A stretch of 22,995 nt of DNA. Origin: Branchiostoma floridae. Its lineage: Eukaryota > Chordata > Leptocardii > Amphioxiformes > Branchiostomatidae. Position 1 is the first letter of the stretch; the number at the start of each line of letters is the position of its first letter. A model generated the notes under the pieces. The model did no database searches, was not told the origin of the DNA, and saw nothing but the letters and a program-made list of their open reading frames with translations. The position numbers were made by a program, and so were the translations under genes. Location of the stretch: NCBI RefSeq assembly GCF_000003815.2, contig NW_023365714.1, positions 373,567-396,561 on the forward strand, written 5' to 3'. This document shows positions 1 through 9,419 of this stretch, piece after piece.

Positions 1-29
1 AACCGTGAGCAATCCGTTAGGTGAACATG

Positions 30-202
30 TGTTTTTTTTTGTTTTTTGTTTGTTTGTTTGTGGAACTTTCTTTGTGAACTGTTCGGAGATGTGTTTGTTT
101 GTTTGTGGAACTTACTTTGTGAACTGTTCGGAGATGTGTTTGTTTGTTTGTTTGTTTGTTTGTTTGTGGAACTTACTTTGTGAACTGTTCGGAGATGTGC
201 GT
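30..202. repeat. Minisatellite, three copies, with internal GTTT microsatellite
   Basis: Three copies of a unit that ends in TGTGAACTGTTCGGAGATG, each preceded by a (GTTT)n run of different length and the words GTGGAACTT. Length differences between copies lie in the GTTT tract. No gene is seen here. The short plus-strand reading frame across it is a product of the repeat. Confidence 0.85.
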
Positions 203-251
203 CAGCACCGATTCGATCATCTCTGATTCCGCTGAGGAAACATCAAAGCAG

Positions 252-450
252 CATTTCATAATCCCGGAAAATCATAAAAACATTTCATAATCCCGAGAAA
301 TCATAAAAACATTTCATAATCCCGGAAAATCATAAAAACATTTCATAATCCCGGAAAATCATAAAAACATTTCACAATCCCGAGAAATCATAAAACATTC
401 AGCATTTCATAATCCCGAGAAATCATAACAACATTTCATAATCACAGGAA
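252..450. repeat. 29-bp minisatellite, about 7 copies
   Basis: Copies begin at 252, 281, 310, 339 and 368, an exact 29-bp period, each starting CATTTCATAATCCCG and ending in ATCATAAAAA. Two more diverged copies follow near 403 and 432. The left copies are nearly identical and the right ones are decayed. Confidence 0.9.
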
Positions 451-570
451 ATTATTCTTAAAATATCCAGTCGTGACGAGAGAAGGTGCAGCTGGAAGAC
501 ACATTTAGAGCAACTCAAAAAAAAAATTTCTGTGAAATTGAGAAACGAATCCAGAACTGAGATTGATGAC

Positions 571-584
571 GTTACCATGGTAAC
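571..584. promoter_or_regulatory. Perfect palindromic X-box (RFX-type site)
   Basis: GTTACCATGGTAAC is a perfect 14-bp inverted repeat and matches the RFX X-box consensus (two GTTRCC half-sites around AT). It is isolated in unique sequence between two minisatellites. Function as an enhancer element is inference. Confidence 0.5.
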
Positions 585-645
585 GATTCCCTGATCAGTT
601 CTGTAAAATGTCCTGTACCTACCCGCAGTCTTTCTCGCCTCCTCG

Positions 646-835
646 AGTATAACTTTGTAGGGATTACTGCAAAGGAAAAGAACAGTATAACTTTGTAGGG
701 ATTACTGCAAAGGAAAAGAACAGTATAACTTTGTAGGGATTACTGCAAAGGAAAAGAACAGTATAACTTTGTAGGGATTACTGCAAAGGAAAAGAACAGT
801 ATAACTTTGTAGGGATTACTGCAGAGGAAAAGAAC
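646..835. repeat. 38-bp minisatellite, exactly 5 copies
   Basis: Copies start at 646, 684, 722, 760 and 798, each beginning AGTATAACTTTGTAGGGATT. Five units fill 190 bp exactly. They are almost identical, the last differing by GCAGAGG for GCAAAGG, so the expansion is recent. Confidence 0.95.
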
Positions 836-1140
836 AGTCCTCATGGTGACATTCATGAAAAAGGAAAATACATGTTCGAAGCCTCGTTACTGTTTGTTAC
901 TGGGGTGCCCAAAATGTTGACAATAACTTATGTAGAAAAAATCACGAGGAAACACAATAGTCGCGGTTTCAGCACTACGGACAGGGACAGGTGGAGCAGA
1001 CGATGGAAGTGAAACATTATCCATCCAGCTCAGTTCACTGACGAGCAAATCTTCCATTGGCCGTGACAGAGAGGACAGACGCTATGTACAGTATGTCTAT
1101 GTTCGCTGTACTGGAAATTCCCCTAGATTGTTTTAACAAG
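836..1140. other. Unique sequence with no recognisable gene
   Basis: About 300 bp between the 38-bp array and a SINE-like stretch. I see no open frame with splice sites, no repeat and no strong regulatory palindrome. Confidence 0.5.
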
Positions 1141-1149
1141 CACAATAAA

Positions 1150-1282
1150 CAGTGGAACACTCGTTAACGTCCTGTACTTTCCGGTAGCGTGCATGCCGGA
1201 TGAGCGTCACAGCTGGAATCAAACTGACGGCTTCTAGTTCCAGATGCAGGCAACCACTGCACCAACTACCTGCTGACTACGT
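1150..1282 (-). mobile_element. tRNA-derived SINE fragment (polymerase III A and B boxes)
   Basis: Read on the minus strand, 1264-1254 gives TGGTGCAGTGG, a perfect match to the A-box consensus TRGYNNARNGG. Some 28 nt further, 1225-1215 gives AGTTTGATTCC, one change from the B box GGTTCGANTCC class. The head is followed by GGACGTTAAC near 1165, resembling the GGACGTTAAA word of the remnant at 14790-14990. The element's 5' end lies at the edge of the 14-bp CRE-like array. I see no clear target-site duplication. A true tRNA gene is unlikely because the acceptor stem does not pair. Confidence 0.65.
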
Positions 1283-1364
1283 TACGTCATGGACGCTACG
1301 TCATGGACGCTACGTCATGGACGCTACGTCATGGACGCTACGTCATGGACGCTACGTCATGGAG
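1283..1364. repeat. 14-bp minisatellite carrying TACGTCA half-CRE, about 5.9 copies
   Basis: TACGTCATGGACGC is repeated from 1283 at 14-bp steps (1297, 1311, 1325, 1339, 1353) and breaks off at TACGTCATGGAG. Each unit carries ACGTCA, the half-site of a cAMP response element. Copies are identical. Confidence 0.95.
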
Positions 1365-2560
1365 TACAGCGGATCACAAAATCGCAGCAGCCCTGGTTTC
1401 AGCACCACGAACAGATGCTACTAATACTAGTTTTCTATTTTACTTTGCTAACATGATGCTGGGGCGACTTGCATTGATGTCAACAAGATTGAGGTTCACA
1501 ACCTGCGTGACCTTCCATGTCTCATGACCTTTCACCTTTGGTCTCTCACCTTTCAGTGTTAGAGGGCATTGCAGGGTCGATGGACACAATGGATCCGTCT
1601 CTATCAAGTAACCTGACACCCGCAGTCCTGTAGGGAGAATATAACACTTCATCAGGCTTCATGCATCTTATGAGAGGGTTACGGAGAGGTACATAGACAA
1701 GGCTCCGACTTGAGAATGAAACTTACCTTAACTTTTTCCACTTACCTTACCTCTGTTTTATGTCTCCATAATGACACGAAGAAGAAGAAGATATCTCCAT
1801 AAGAGATGTTATTGGTGCATATACGCCATTCGGTGCCGCTACCATAAGGAGCTAGCTTGATACCACCGTGTGTATTTCATCTTTGTTTATCGCTATATGA
1901 ACGCCAACGGTGCACATCAGTGTTCTGGGTAGAAGAATTTTAGACAGATGAAATGTGTGGAAGGTCGGCTGTACCTACGGAAAAGCAGGGACATTCGCAG
2001 TGCAGATTTGTGTGGGTGGTGTGCCGAACGCAGCAAGTAACAAAGAGACCGAATTATAACGGATAGAAACGTGTGACAGGCCGCCATTTCATTGATATTC
2101 CAGTGTTGTGTCATTCTTGCCATACATTATACTTTGTGCAACTGTCGACTAAAGTCCATTTATTCTATAGATGGAGAGTTAGCACTGGTCCGGAATGACG
2201 TGGTTAGGAACTGTGTTCGTGGCATTCCGTACCTGACATGGCACCAGTATGTCTGACGGAAGGAACCAGATGGCCGTTTGCGGAGCTAGCCTCAACCAGA
2301 CCTTTCTACTGGGGTGGGGGGATCTTAGAAAATTGGGAAATTGGCCAGAGGAGTTAGTCCACACTTAGGTACATGCTTTCCCTCCGGTGCCCGACCGACC
2401 AACTTTGCCGGTAGCCTAACAAATTATTCTCCCTACAATAGCCAGCGCAGTCAGTCTGGTAGGGACATGTGCGGACCGGCGCTCTTCACACAGAACAAGC
2501 CGCAGCTGGTTGTTAATTACCGATAATGACTCCGGCTTCTCATCACCGCATAATCACCGG
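1365..2560. other. Long stretch without a supported gene
   Basis: Reading frames here are short and lack paired splice sites or recognisable protein motifs. A GAAGAAGAAG run occurs near 1780 and a G-rich run near 2313. I see no tandem array or inverted element. Confidence 0.45.
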
Positions 2561-2907
2561 CTGCCGCGGTAACAAGCCGGGCGGGGAGGCACATCGAAAT
2601 GATTGTTGGGTACAGTAAATGAGTGGGTGCGGGCCACGGGTTTGAGAAAATGGGGTGGATTTTTTAAACCTTTTCTTCTGTCGAAGCGATTCAACAAGTA
2701 CAATTTAGCACGTAATAGGAATGAATCACATATATGTACTGTTTCAACATCATATCGTTATTATACATATATACGTTGTACCCGGGGGAAAGTATTCATA
2801 ATGTTTTCTACATTATCACATCGACTCTTCCGTCCTCATCCGTTCGGCACTCAGATAACAAAATCCCATGCCAGTGGCAGGGTAGAAAAGGCTAGGTCTG
2901 GCGGGGC

Positions 2908-2921
2908 GTTGCTATGGCAAC
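2908..2921. promoter_or_regulatory. X-box palindrome (RFX-type site)
   Basis: GTTGCTATGGCAAC matches the RFX X-box consensus with both half-sites intact. It lies in a CpG-containing stretch that holds further half-sites within 300 bp (3161-3204). Confidence 0.5.
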
Positions 2922-3160
2922 ACGACAAACCGAAAACCCGGCGTGTTTCCCGGCTGACAAGCCGCCCGTTCACGCCTGAGGTGCTCTCGGATAACTCGCT
3001 GCGCGCAGGCGCTCTTCGCTGTCTCTAATTGACCAGCTTTCAGCGGATGAACTTTGTTCGACGGTTTCGCCCGACACGTTTGCCTAATATGGTCATGTGG
3101 TTTGCCTCATATGGGCATATGGTCTGATGAAGGGTTTCTGCGAGTCCCGAGGCGCCCGTT

Positions 3161-3204
3161 GTTGCCTAGCAACGTACTGTGGGTGACTACAGTCGCCTAG
3201 CAAC
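3161..3204. promoter_or_regulatory. Pair of X-box-like sites, 18 bp apart
   Basis: GTTGCCTAGCAAC at 3161-3173 is a perfect RFX inverted repeat with 1-bp spacing. GTCGCCTAGCAAC at 3192-3204 is the same sequence with one change. The duplication suggests a decayed local tandem copy. Confidence 0.5.
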
Positions 3205-3710
3205 GCAGCCGTTGTTGACAAGTGCAGTATCTGAAGAGCCGTTCTTTCCGGCTGTTGAGATCAAATATGGCGTTTTCTGTTTCCGTGGATTTTCCTTTAT
3301 TTCGTTTTTATTTGTTAATGTACATCGGCTGCTCCACTTCGGAGCTAAGTAAATAATGACAGAGGAAAACCAATCAGTGAAAGTACAGGTACAACTGTGG
3401 AGATCAAACACGGCCGAATTCTCCTTCACCAGTTCGCTTTTCTTTAGATCTAATTTTGTGGTTGATGAGCCGCGCCACTTCAGGCAATGCCGGCAGCTTC
3501 TCAAGGTGACATCAAACGGAATGGAAGCCGAAAAGGGCAGATTTCCGGCGCAGCTGGCGCGATCAGACATGGCGGATTTCTGTACCACTGACTACAACAT
3601 CTGACGGGAGGTTGGGAGAATCGACAGCTGTCACAATGAAATATGGCAGGTTTCTACATCACTGAACATCACTGTTGACAGCAATGTTGGGAGAAATGAC
3701 GGTTGTGTCA
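3205..3710. repeat. Diverged tandem repeat with ATGGCGGATTTC-like words
   Basis: Related blocks of about 70-75 bp can be followed by eye: GATCAAATATGGCGTTTTC near 3260, GATCAAACACGGCCG near 3403, GATCAGACATGGCGGATTTC near 3563 and AAATATGGCAGGTTTC near 3640. The last two are followed by CACTGA...GTTGGGAGAA in parallel. Identity is low. The small frames on both strands are byproducts of this decay. Confidence 0.5.
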
Positions 3711-4040
3711 GGTCATAGAATGTCAAACGTTACTCGTGAGATGAGAAAAACAAAGTCACGGTCTGCTGATCAAATGACAGATTCCCATTTCTGACAACCA
3801 CTTTGTTTTGCCCTGCATCGGTGTCAGTTTCTGGTTTCTCAAAAACATCCCAGGAAAAGGCGACATGAGAACCTGGGTTGTGTTCATTTCATCGTCTATT
3901 TCAGATGTGAGGTTAAACTGAAATATTTTGCTCTGGGAGATCAGCTAATCACCAGAAAAGTATCAATCTTAATCCAAGCAAAGCCAATTCCAAATAATGT
4001 TGACTTGCGCAAAAAAAGCAGTTACTGAAGCAACTGAATA
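3711..4040. other. Stretch without a supported gene
   Basis: No repeat, splice-flanked frame or regulatory palindrome recognised. Confidence 0.4.
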
Positions 4041-4120
4041 TGGTTTTGGGAAGGGTCAGACGTTTCAGACAGTCAACCGGTGTCTTTCGTCAGTGACACT
4101 GGACAAATTTTGTCAGAGAG
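4040..4120 (-). mobile_element. Penelope-like-element terminal remnant with hammerhead-like core
   Basis: On the minus strand the sequence reads CACTGACGA, then a short hairpin (AGACA pairing with TGTCT around a 9-nt loop), then GAAACGTC. CUGANGA, stem II and GAAA are the hammerhead core elements in the right order, and such ribozymes are known in Penelope-like retroelements. I could not find a convincing stem III with a cleavable UH site or a stem I, so this is a degenerate remnant or a lookalike. Confidence 0.4.
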
Positions 4121-4391
4121 AGTTTTTATATTATAGCTGTGAATTGATATGCAAAAACTGATCAATTTGGAGAACAGTTGCTTGAAGAATTGCTGTATGT
4201 CTAATCTTCATCGACCAATGTTTACTTAAAAGGTATGAACTGTCAAAGATTCAGGATGTGGGATTTTGCGGGAGCTACAGTTTCTGAGAGACAATCTGTT
4301 TCACACAGTCCCAAAGCCGGCACCTGTGCGGTGTGCGAGGGTCTGCGTTCACTGCGTTTCACTGAAACACGCGGAGCTTCAATACGGTCAA

Positions 4392-4526
4392 GAGACACCT
4401 GCCTACACGGTGTTTACGGGCTTCAGACCCGGCAACTGCACCGTGGCAACAGACACCGCCATACTCCGTGTTTACGGGCTTTAGACCCGGCAACAGACAC
4501 CTGCATACTCCGTGTTTACGGGCTAG
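4392..4526. repeat. Diverged 44-58 bp tandem repeat, 3 copies
   Basis: CAGACACCTG-like starts at 4392, 4450 and 4494 are each followed by GTGTTTACGGGCT at 4410, 4468 and 4512, then by AGACCCGGCAAC in the first two. The two overlapping plus-strand frames here are repeat-driven. Confidence 0.8.
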
Positions 4527-4649
4527 AATTCGGCACACTGGATCTGTCACGGCCGCGTCGTGTTTCCGTGCCAGACGGTTACGTTATACAAGCAATATTC
4601 AGCAGGTTTTATACAAGCGGTAGTGCTACTGTACTGTAGGGGTTGATTC

Positions 4650-4785
4650 ACTCCCATTGATTTGATTTGTTTGGGTTTGGTTTGAGGTGATTTCGTTTTG
4701 TTTTGTTTGGGTTCAATTGGTTTAATTTGGTTTGGTTTGATTTAGTTTGGTTTGAGGTGATTTGGTTTGGTTTGCTTTATTCGGC
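4650..4785. repeat. G/T-rich simple sequence (TTTGG-type)
   Basis: Imperfect runs of TTTGG, TTTGATTTG and TTTTG on the plus strand with almost no C, giving strong strand asymmetry. Confidence 0.8.
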
Positions 4786-4828
4786 TGTAAGAAATGCAGC
4801 CAGAGCTACCCAAGTAGCCAGAGGATGT

Positions 4829-4895
4829 TTATCAATACATGGTCTTTGTAACTATACAACAAAAGCATTATGTTTATCAATACATGGTCTTTGTT
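4829..4895. repeat. Short direct duplication
   Basis: TGTTTATCAATACATGGTCT occurs at about 4827 and again at 4870, separated by about 22 bp, just before the 46-bp array. Confidence 0.8.
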
Positions 4896-4898
4896 TTT

Positions 4899-5330
4899 AG
4901 TACCCACCTATTGGCACATTGAGGTACATCACTATGGAGTTTGTAGTACCCACCTATTGGCACAATGAGGTACATCACTATGGAGTTTGTAGTACCCACC
5001 TATTGGCACATTGAGGTACATCACTATGGAGTTTGTAGTACCCACCTATTGACACATTGAGGTACATCACTATGGAGTTTGTAGTACCCACCTATTGGCA
5101 CATTGAGGTACATCACTATGGAGTTTATAGTACCCACCTATTGGCACATTGAGGTACATCACTATGGAGTTTGTAGTACCCACCCATTGATACATTGAGG
5201 TACATCACTATGGAGTTTGTAGTACCCACTTATTGGCACATTGAGGTACATCACTATGGAGTTTGTAGTACCCACCTATTGGCACATTGAGGTACATCAC
5301 TATGGAGTTTGTAGTACCCACCTATTGACA
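4899..5330. repeat. 46-bp minisatellite, 9.4 copies
   Basis: Copies start at 4899 and every 46 bp to 5313, each beginning AGTACCCACCTATTGGCACA, and the last is cut after 18 bp. Copies differ by single substitutions only. It ends in a short GGCGGCGGCAGCA tract. Confidence 0.95.
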
Positions 5331-5375
5331 GCGGCGGCGGCAGCAATGAGCTCCTTGACATCGTTAGAAGTGCAG

Positions 5376-5950
5376 TATCTACTGAACACGACCTGTGATA
5401 ACGGTATATAAATCATTATCATCATTATCACATGTTATATCTACTGAACACGACCTGTGATAACGGTAATAAATATCATTATCATCATTATCACGTGTTA
5501 TATCTACTGAACACGGCCTGTGATAACGGTATATAAATCATTATCATCATTATCACATGTTATATCTACTGAAAACAACCTGCGATAACGGTATATAAAT
5601 CATTATCATCATTATCACATGTTATATCTACTGAACACGACCTGTGATAACGGTATATAAATCATTATCATCATTATCACATGTTATATCTACCGAAACA
5701 ACCTGTGATAACGGTATAAACCCATTATCATCATCATCACATGTTATATATACTGAACACCACCTGTGATAACGGTAATAAATATCATTATCATCATTAT
5801 CACATGTTATATCCACTGAACACCACCTGTGATGGCGGTGGATTATTATAATCCCATTATCGCCATATTTATCATAAGTTATACATGTATCTACTGAACA
5901 CCACCTGTGATGAATGTACATAAATCCACTATCATCATTATCACATTAGC
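5376..5950. repeat. 62-bp minisatellite, about 9 copies
   Basis: TATCTACTGAACACGACCTG recurs with a 62-bp period from 5376. Each unit ends in a run of ATTATCATC words. Copies after about 5800 diverge and run into the ATC-rich tract. Confidence 0.9.
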
Positions 5951-6265
5951 CACACATTTAGCATTAGCATCATCATCACAAAGTATGTCTACCGAACTCC
6001 ATATTGGGCATCGGTAAGAAAAGGCCACCATCACTGTCAGCCTCAGCAGCATCATTATCATCAGCATCATTGTCCCCAGTATAAACATCATCATGACTGT
6101 CACACCTTATATCAGCATCATCCTGACCGTCATCATTACCATCGTCATCTGCATCATCATCATCAATATCAACAATTCCATCATCATTGTTACAATTATC
6201 ATTAGCCCAAATCATACCATTGTCATAATCATAAATATCATCAACGATATAACCAACATCATCAC
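5930..6265. repeat. ATC/ATT-rich degenerate trinucleotide tract
   Basis: Mostly ATC, ATT, GTC and AGC triplets on the plus strand. It looks like a spread of the ATTATCATC core of the adjacent 62-bp array followed by decay. Aspartate-rich and isoleucine-rich frames on the two strands are low-complexity artefacts. Confidence 0.8.
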
Positions 6266-6413
6266 GAATTATAAATATTATGTGGAGAAGGGAGAAACGT
6301 AGGAAGGCTCATGCTGAGCCCTCGCCCTACAATTCAACATGAGTACCCATCGCGATACCACTTACAGTATTCAACAGGTGCAAACTAAAGGTTTATTACT
6401 CCCCACAGTCCGC

Positions 6414-6582
6414 TGTTAACGGTTGGTGCCCACTTATTAAATGGTGTTAACGGTTGGTGTCCACTTATTAAATGGTGTTAACGGTTGGTCCCCACTTATT
6501 AAATGGTGTTAACGGTTGGTCCCCACTTATTAAATGGTGTTAACGGTTGGTCCCCACTTATTAAATGGTGTTAACGGCCGGT
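6414..6582. repeat. 31-bp minisatellite, 5 full copies plus a partial one
   Basis: TGTTAACGGTTGGT starts at 6414, 6445, 6476, 6507, 6538 and 6569, followed by CCACTTATTAAATGG. The final copy changes to GGCCGG and stops where the C-rich hairpin region begins. Confidence 0.95.
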
Positions 6583-6589
6583 GTGACAG

Positions 6590-6745
6590 CGATCTCCCCC
6601 CCCCGTGATCTCGCCCCCCCCGGGGGCGAAATCACTAGCGATCTCGCCCCCCCGGGGCGAAATCGCTAGCGATCTCGCCCTCCCCGGCTAGTGATCTCGC
6701 CCCCGTACTTCGCCCCCCTTTAGCGATTTCGCCCCCCCCCCCCCA
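6590..6745. repeat. C-rich tandem hairpins built on GATNTCGCCCC
   Basis: Two successive 31-bp near-perfect inverted repeats occur at 6605-6635 (GTGATCTCGCC to GGCGAAATCAC) and 6637-6667 (AGCGATCTCGCC to GGCGAAATCGCT). The central C/G runs would form the stem tip. Three more half-units follow (GCGATCTCGCCC, GTGATCTCGCCC, GCGATTTCGCCC). Confidence 0.8.
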
Positions 6746-6749
6746 AATA

Positions 6750-7193
6750 AAACGGGTTTACATGAGATTTTAGAAGTTGATTGGTATAAATCACAAAATG
6801 CAGTTTCAGAATGATATAAGTACACGAGTTTGATACATAACTCCATTCATAGTATCAATATTTACGTAATTACATGGTAATAAGATAGTTGAACTTGTTT
6901 CAGACAAGGAGGGTTGGGTCCCTTGTATTCCCATTATTGCATATACCTGAGTCTTGACATAAGATGTATTTCATTGTATTCACCTGTCTTCAAACAACCT
7001 ATATATCTCCAATATGAAGTCTCTACCATGAAGTGACCACAAAAAACTATGGAATGTCTTTATTAATTATGCAAATATTAGGTATTAATTAGAATAACGC
7101 ACATTTTGGTATATGCACCTGTCCAAGGGATATCTTCACCTCCAACATGACTGTTTTTTCTAGTAAATAGGACTGATGCATTACCCGTGTTCT
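6750..7193. other. AT-rich stretch without a supported gene
   Basis: No repeat or coding signal recognised up to the assembly gap. Confidence 0.4.
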
Positions 7194-7293
7194 NNNNNNN
7201 NNNNNNNNNNNNNNNNNNNNNNNNNNNNNNNNNNNNNNNNNNNNNNNNNNNNNNNNNNNNNNNNNNNNNNNNNNNNNNNNNNNNNNNNNNNNN
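7194..7293. other. Assembly gap (100 N)
   Basis: Exactly 100 consecutive N, the usual placeholder for a gap of unknown size. Reading frames that span it are meaningless. Confidence 0.99.
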
Positions 7294-7452
7294 AAGGAAA
7301 AAAGAGGGGCCCCCGGGAAAAAAAAAGCCCCCCCCCCCTTAAGTGGGGGAAAAAAAAGGTTGGGCCCCTTATAAAAAGCCGGGGGGTTAAGCCCCCCCCC
7401 CCCCAAATTTTAAGTTGGGGGAAAAAAAAGCCCCCCCCCCCCCTCCCCAATT
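7294..7452. other. Probable low-quality sequence at contig edge
   Basis: Abrupt run of homopolymer blocks (A4-A9, C10-C13, G5-G6) touching the gap. Further right the same kind of sequence loses the homopolymers. This is what over-called bases in a poor read end look like. Confidence 0.6.
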
Positions 7453-7690
7453 TTCAGTTCGGTGAATAACAAGCATCCCCCCACCATTGGCCTTTAATGT
7501 GGGGGAATAACAAGCATCCCCCCCCCCTTTGGTCCCCACTTGTCAGACACAAATCGCTGGTATGACTACAGATCGGCGCTCGGTGAATAACAAGCCCAAC
7601 TCCCGCTCGACTCTCAGCTCCGTGAATACCAAGCTCTGCTTCCTAAGCCCGTTGCGTCAGCCCGGCAGAATAACCAGCTTATTTCGCGGC
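7400..7690. repeat. Diverged tandem repeat with GGTGAATAACAAGC core
   Basis: GGTGAATAACAAGCATCCCC near 7461, GGGGAATAACAAGCATCCCC near 7502, CGGTGAATAACAAGCCC near 7580, CCGTGAATACCAAGCTC near 7620 and CAGAATAACCAGC near 7664 form a decaying series with a period near 40 bp. GC content rises toward a GGCGCGCC site at 7688. Confidence 0.65.
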
Positions 7691-7749
7691 GCGCCGATTC
7701 AGGCCGCGGCTCAAACGGCCTGTCGGCTTCACAAACACTCATTACAGAA

Positions 7750-8195
7750 TTACTGGGGATGATGCCAACTTTGTTCGTGGACAAAATCTCGTAAGGTCCT
7801 CATGAAAATCTACTTATGAACTGTTACTGACTTAGTGGGGATGAAATTAGATTGTTGCAAAGGACAAATCGTCTCGGAAAATCTACTTATTTCCAGACGC
7901 ATTGGGTAAGTTATTCACGTTGTTGCACTAGACTGATTACAGGATCAGTAGCGATGATATTATCTCCGTTCCAGCAGACAATCTCACCAGAAATACTTAG
8001 TGAAGACTTACGGGGTTACAGAAAATAAATACAGATTACAGAATCAGATTTACCGAAGTTAATTCTATGTTTGATACAATAGACTGATCCTAAACAGTTC
8101 CTGGCAAATCTACTTATGAATGGTTACATTATTACTGGGACAGAATTATCGCCTCTCGCCTACTCTAGATAACCGTCCATTGTACCGGAGACTCG
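7750..8195. other. Stretch with scattered repeat words, no gene
   Basis: AAATCTACTTATGAA-type words occur near 7808, 7876 and 8106, and GATTACAG-type words near 7931 and 8030. They look like the far-decayed left flank of the 29-bp array that follows. No coding signal. Confidence 0.4.
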
Positions 8196-8199
8196 ACAT

Positions 8200-8265
8200 A
8201 GACATATATGAGGTTATATCATCTGAATGGACATATCTGAGGTTACAGAATCTACATGGACATAT
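8200..8265. repeat. Left part of the 29-bp array, split by an insertion
   Basis: Units of the array at 8520-9016 (GGACATATCTGAGGTTACAG) appear here, then stop abruptly after CTACATGGACATAT at 8265. Confidence 0.85.
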
Positions 8266-8519
8266 TTATTTATTTATTGAAACTTCACAGATCAGGTACA
8301 ATCTGAGGGGAGCCGGCAACAGAAATCCAGTTTCTCTAAGAGGCCGACTCCCCAGAAGATCTACAAGCAATAAATTAAAAAAAATAGCCTATCATCGAAA
8401 ACTACATATAAATACAATAAAAGATTGATAACAAGTTAACAAGTTCAATAACGATTAGGAATAAAATAGCTAGTGAATCATGAAAGTAAGCAATGAGAGC
8501 AGCGGCAAATAGAAGTCCA
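8266..8519. mobile_element. Unclassified insertion inside the 29-bp minisatellite
   Basis: About 254 bp of unrelated sequence separates two parts of one array. It starts with (TTTA)n, has a G/C-richer middle (GGGGAGCCGGCAACAG and AGGCCGACTCCCC) and an A-rich part near 8370-8425. Array units resume at 8520. No target-site duplication is clear. It could be a truncated retroposon in the antisense direction. Confidence 0.55.
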
Positions 8520-9016
8520 GGTTACAGACTCTACATGGACATATCTGAGGTTATATAATCTACATGGACATATCTGAGGTTACGGAATCTACATGGACAT
8601 ATCTGAGGTTATATCATCTACATGGACATATCTGAGGTTACATCATCTACATGAACATATCTGAGGTTACAGACTCTACATGGACATATCTGAGGTTACG
8701 GAATCTACATGGACATATCTGGGGTTACGGAATCTACATGGACATATCTGAGGTTACAGACTCTACATGGACATATCTGAGGTTACGGAATCTACATGGA
8801 CATATCTTAGGTTACGGAATCTACATGGACATATCTGAGGTTACAGACTCTACATGGACATATCTGAGGTTACAGACTCTACATGGACATATCTGAGGTT
8901 ACAGAATCTACATGGACATATCTTAGGTTACGGAATCTACATGGACATATCTGAGGTTACAGACTCTACGTGGACATATCTAACGTTACAAAATCTACAT
9001 GGACATATCTGAGGTA
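8520..9016. repeat. 29-bp minisatellite, about 17 copies
   Basis: CTACATGGACATATCTGAGG begins at 8531 and every 29 bp to 8995, followed by TTACGGAAT or TTACAGACT variants. The variants alternate in blocks. Past 9016 the same words (ACATATC, GTTAC) fade out to about 9120. Confidence 0.95.
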
Positions 9017-9419
9017 ATATGTACAGTTTACGTACATATCACAGGTTTCCTTCACATATCTCTGTTTACATGTAGATATCTCAGATTTCATATAGATATA
9101 TCGGATTACACATTCACACAGAGCCTATAGACTCCATGTGCATATATCTTCTATGCTAGAGTTACCCATGACCGATATTTAAGTCATTGGCCTTGCGCGT
9201 TGAAGTACGTTTCACGTTTTGCATATGGAGCAACTGAACAATAGATATTTTGAGTCAGACATAGATTGGGGGGGTTTACGTTATATTGATTTCTTCTCCT
9301 TCTTTCCCAATGATAACATATGCGTTATGGAAGCATTTTGATAACAGCCAATTGTGGGTCCCCTGGGACCCCCCCACACACACACACACCCGACCCAGAT
9401 ACACGTAAATGTGGGTCTA
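9017..9419. other. Decayed array flank, then sequence without a gene
   Basis: 9017-9120 is the decayed right edge of the 29-bp array. The rest is unremarkable apart from a C run plus (CA)n at 9369-9388. Confidence 0.5.

Noticed and set aside
2603-3028. 141-codon plus-strand frame
   Set aside because: No recognisable domain, no splice signals, basic low-information composition, and it spans an X-box site; nothing supports coding.
3187-3604. Frames on both strands of 133 and 82 codons
   Set aside because: Mutually overlapping on opposite strands over a diverged tandem repeat; no family resemblance.
5628-6302. Asp-rich and Ile-rich frames on both strands
   Set aside because: Translations of ATC/GAT triplet-rich sequence and of the 62-bp array; no gene signal.
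7089-7469. Open frames across the first N gap
   Set aside because: They are created by the 100 N and by homopolymer-rich low-quality bases.
8520-9016. CRISPR-like regular 29-bp repeats
   Set aside because: The repeats are directly head-to-tail with no spacers, and the genome is eukaryotic.
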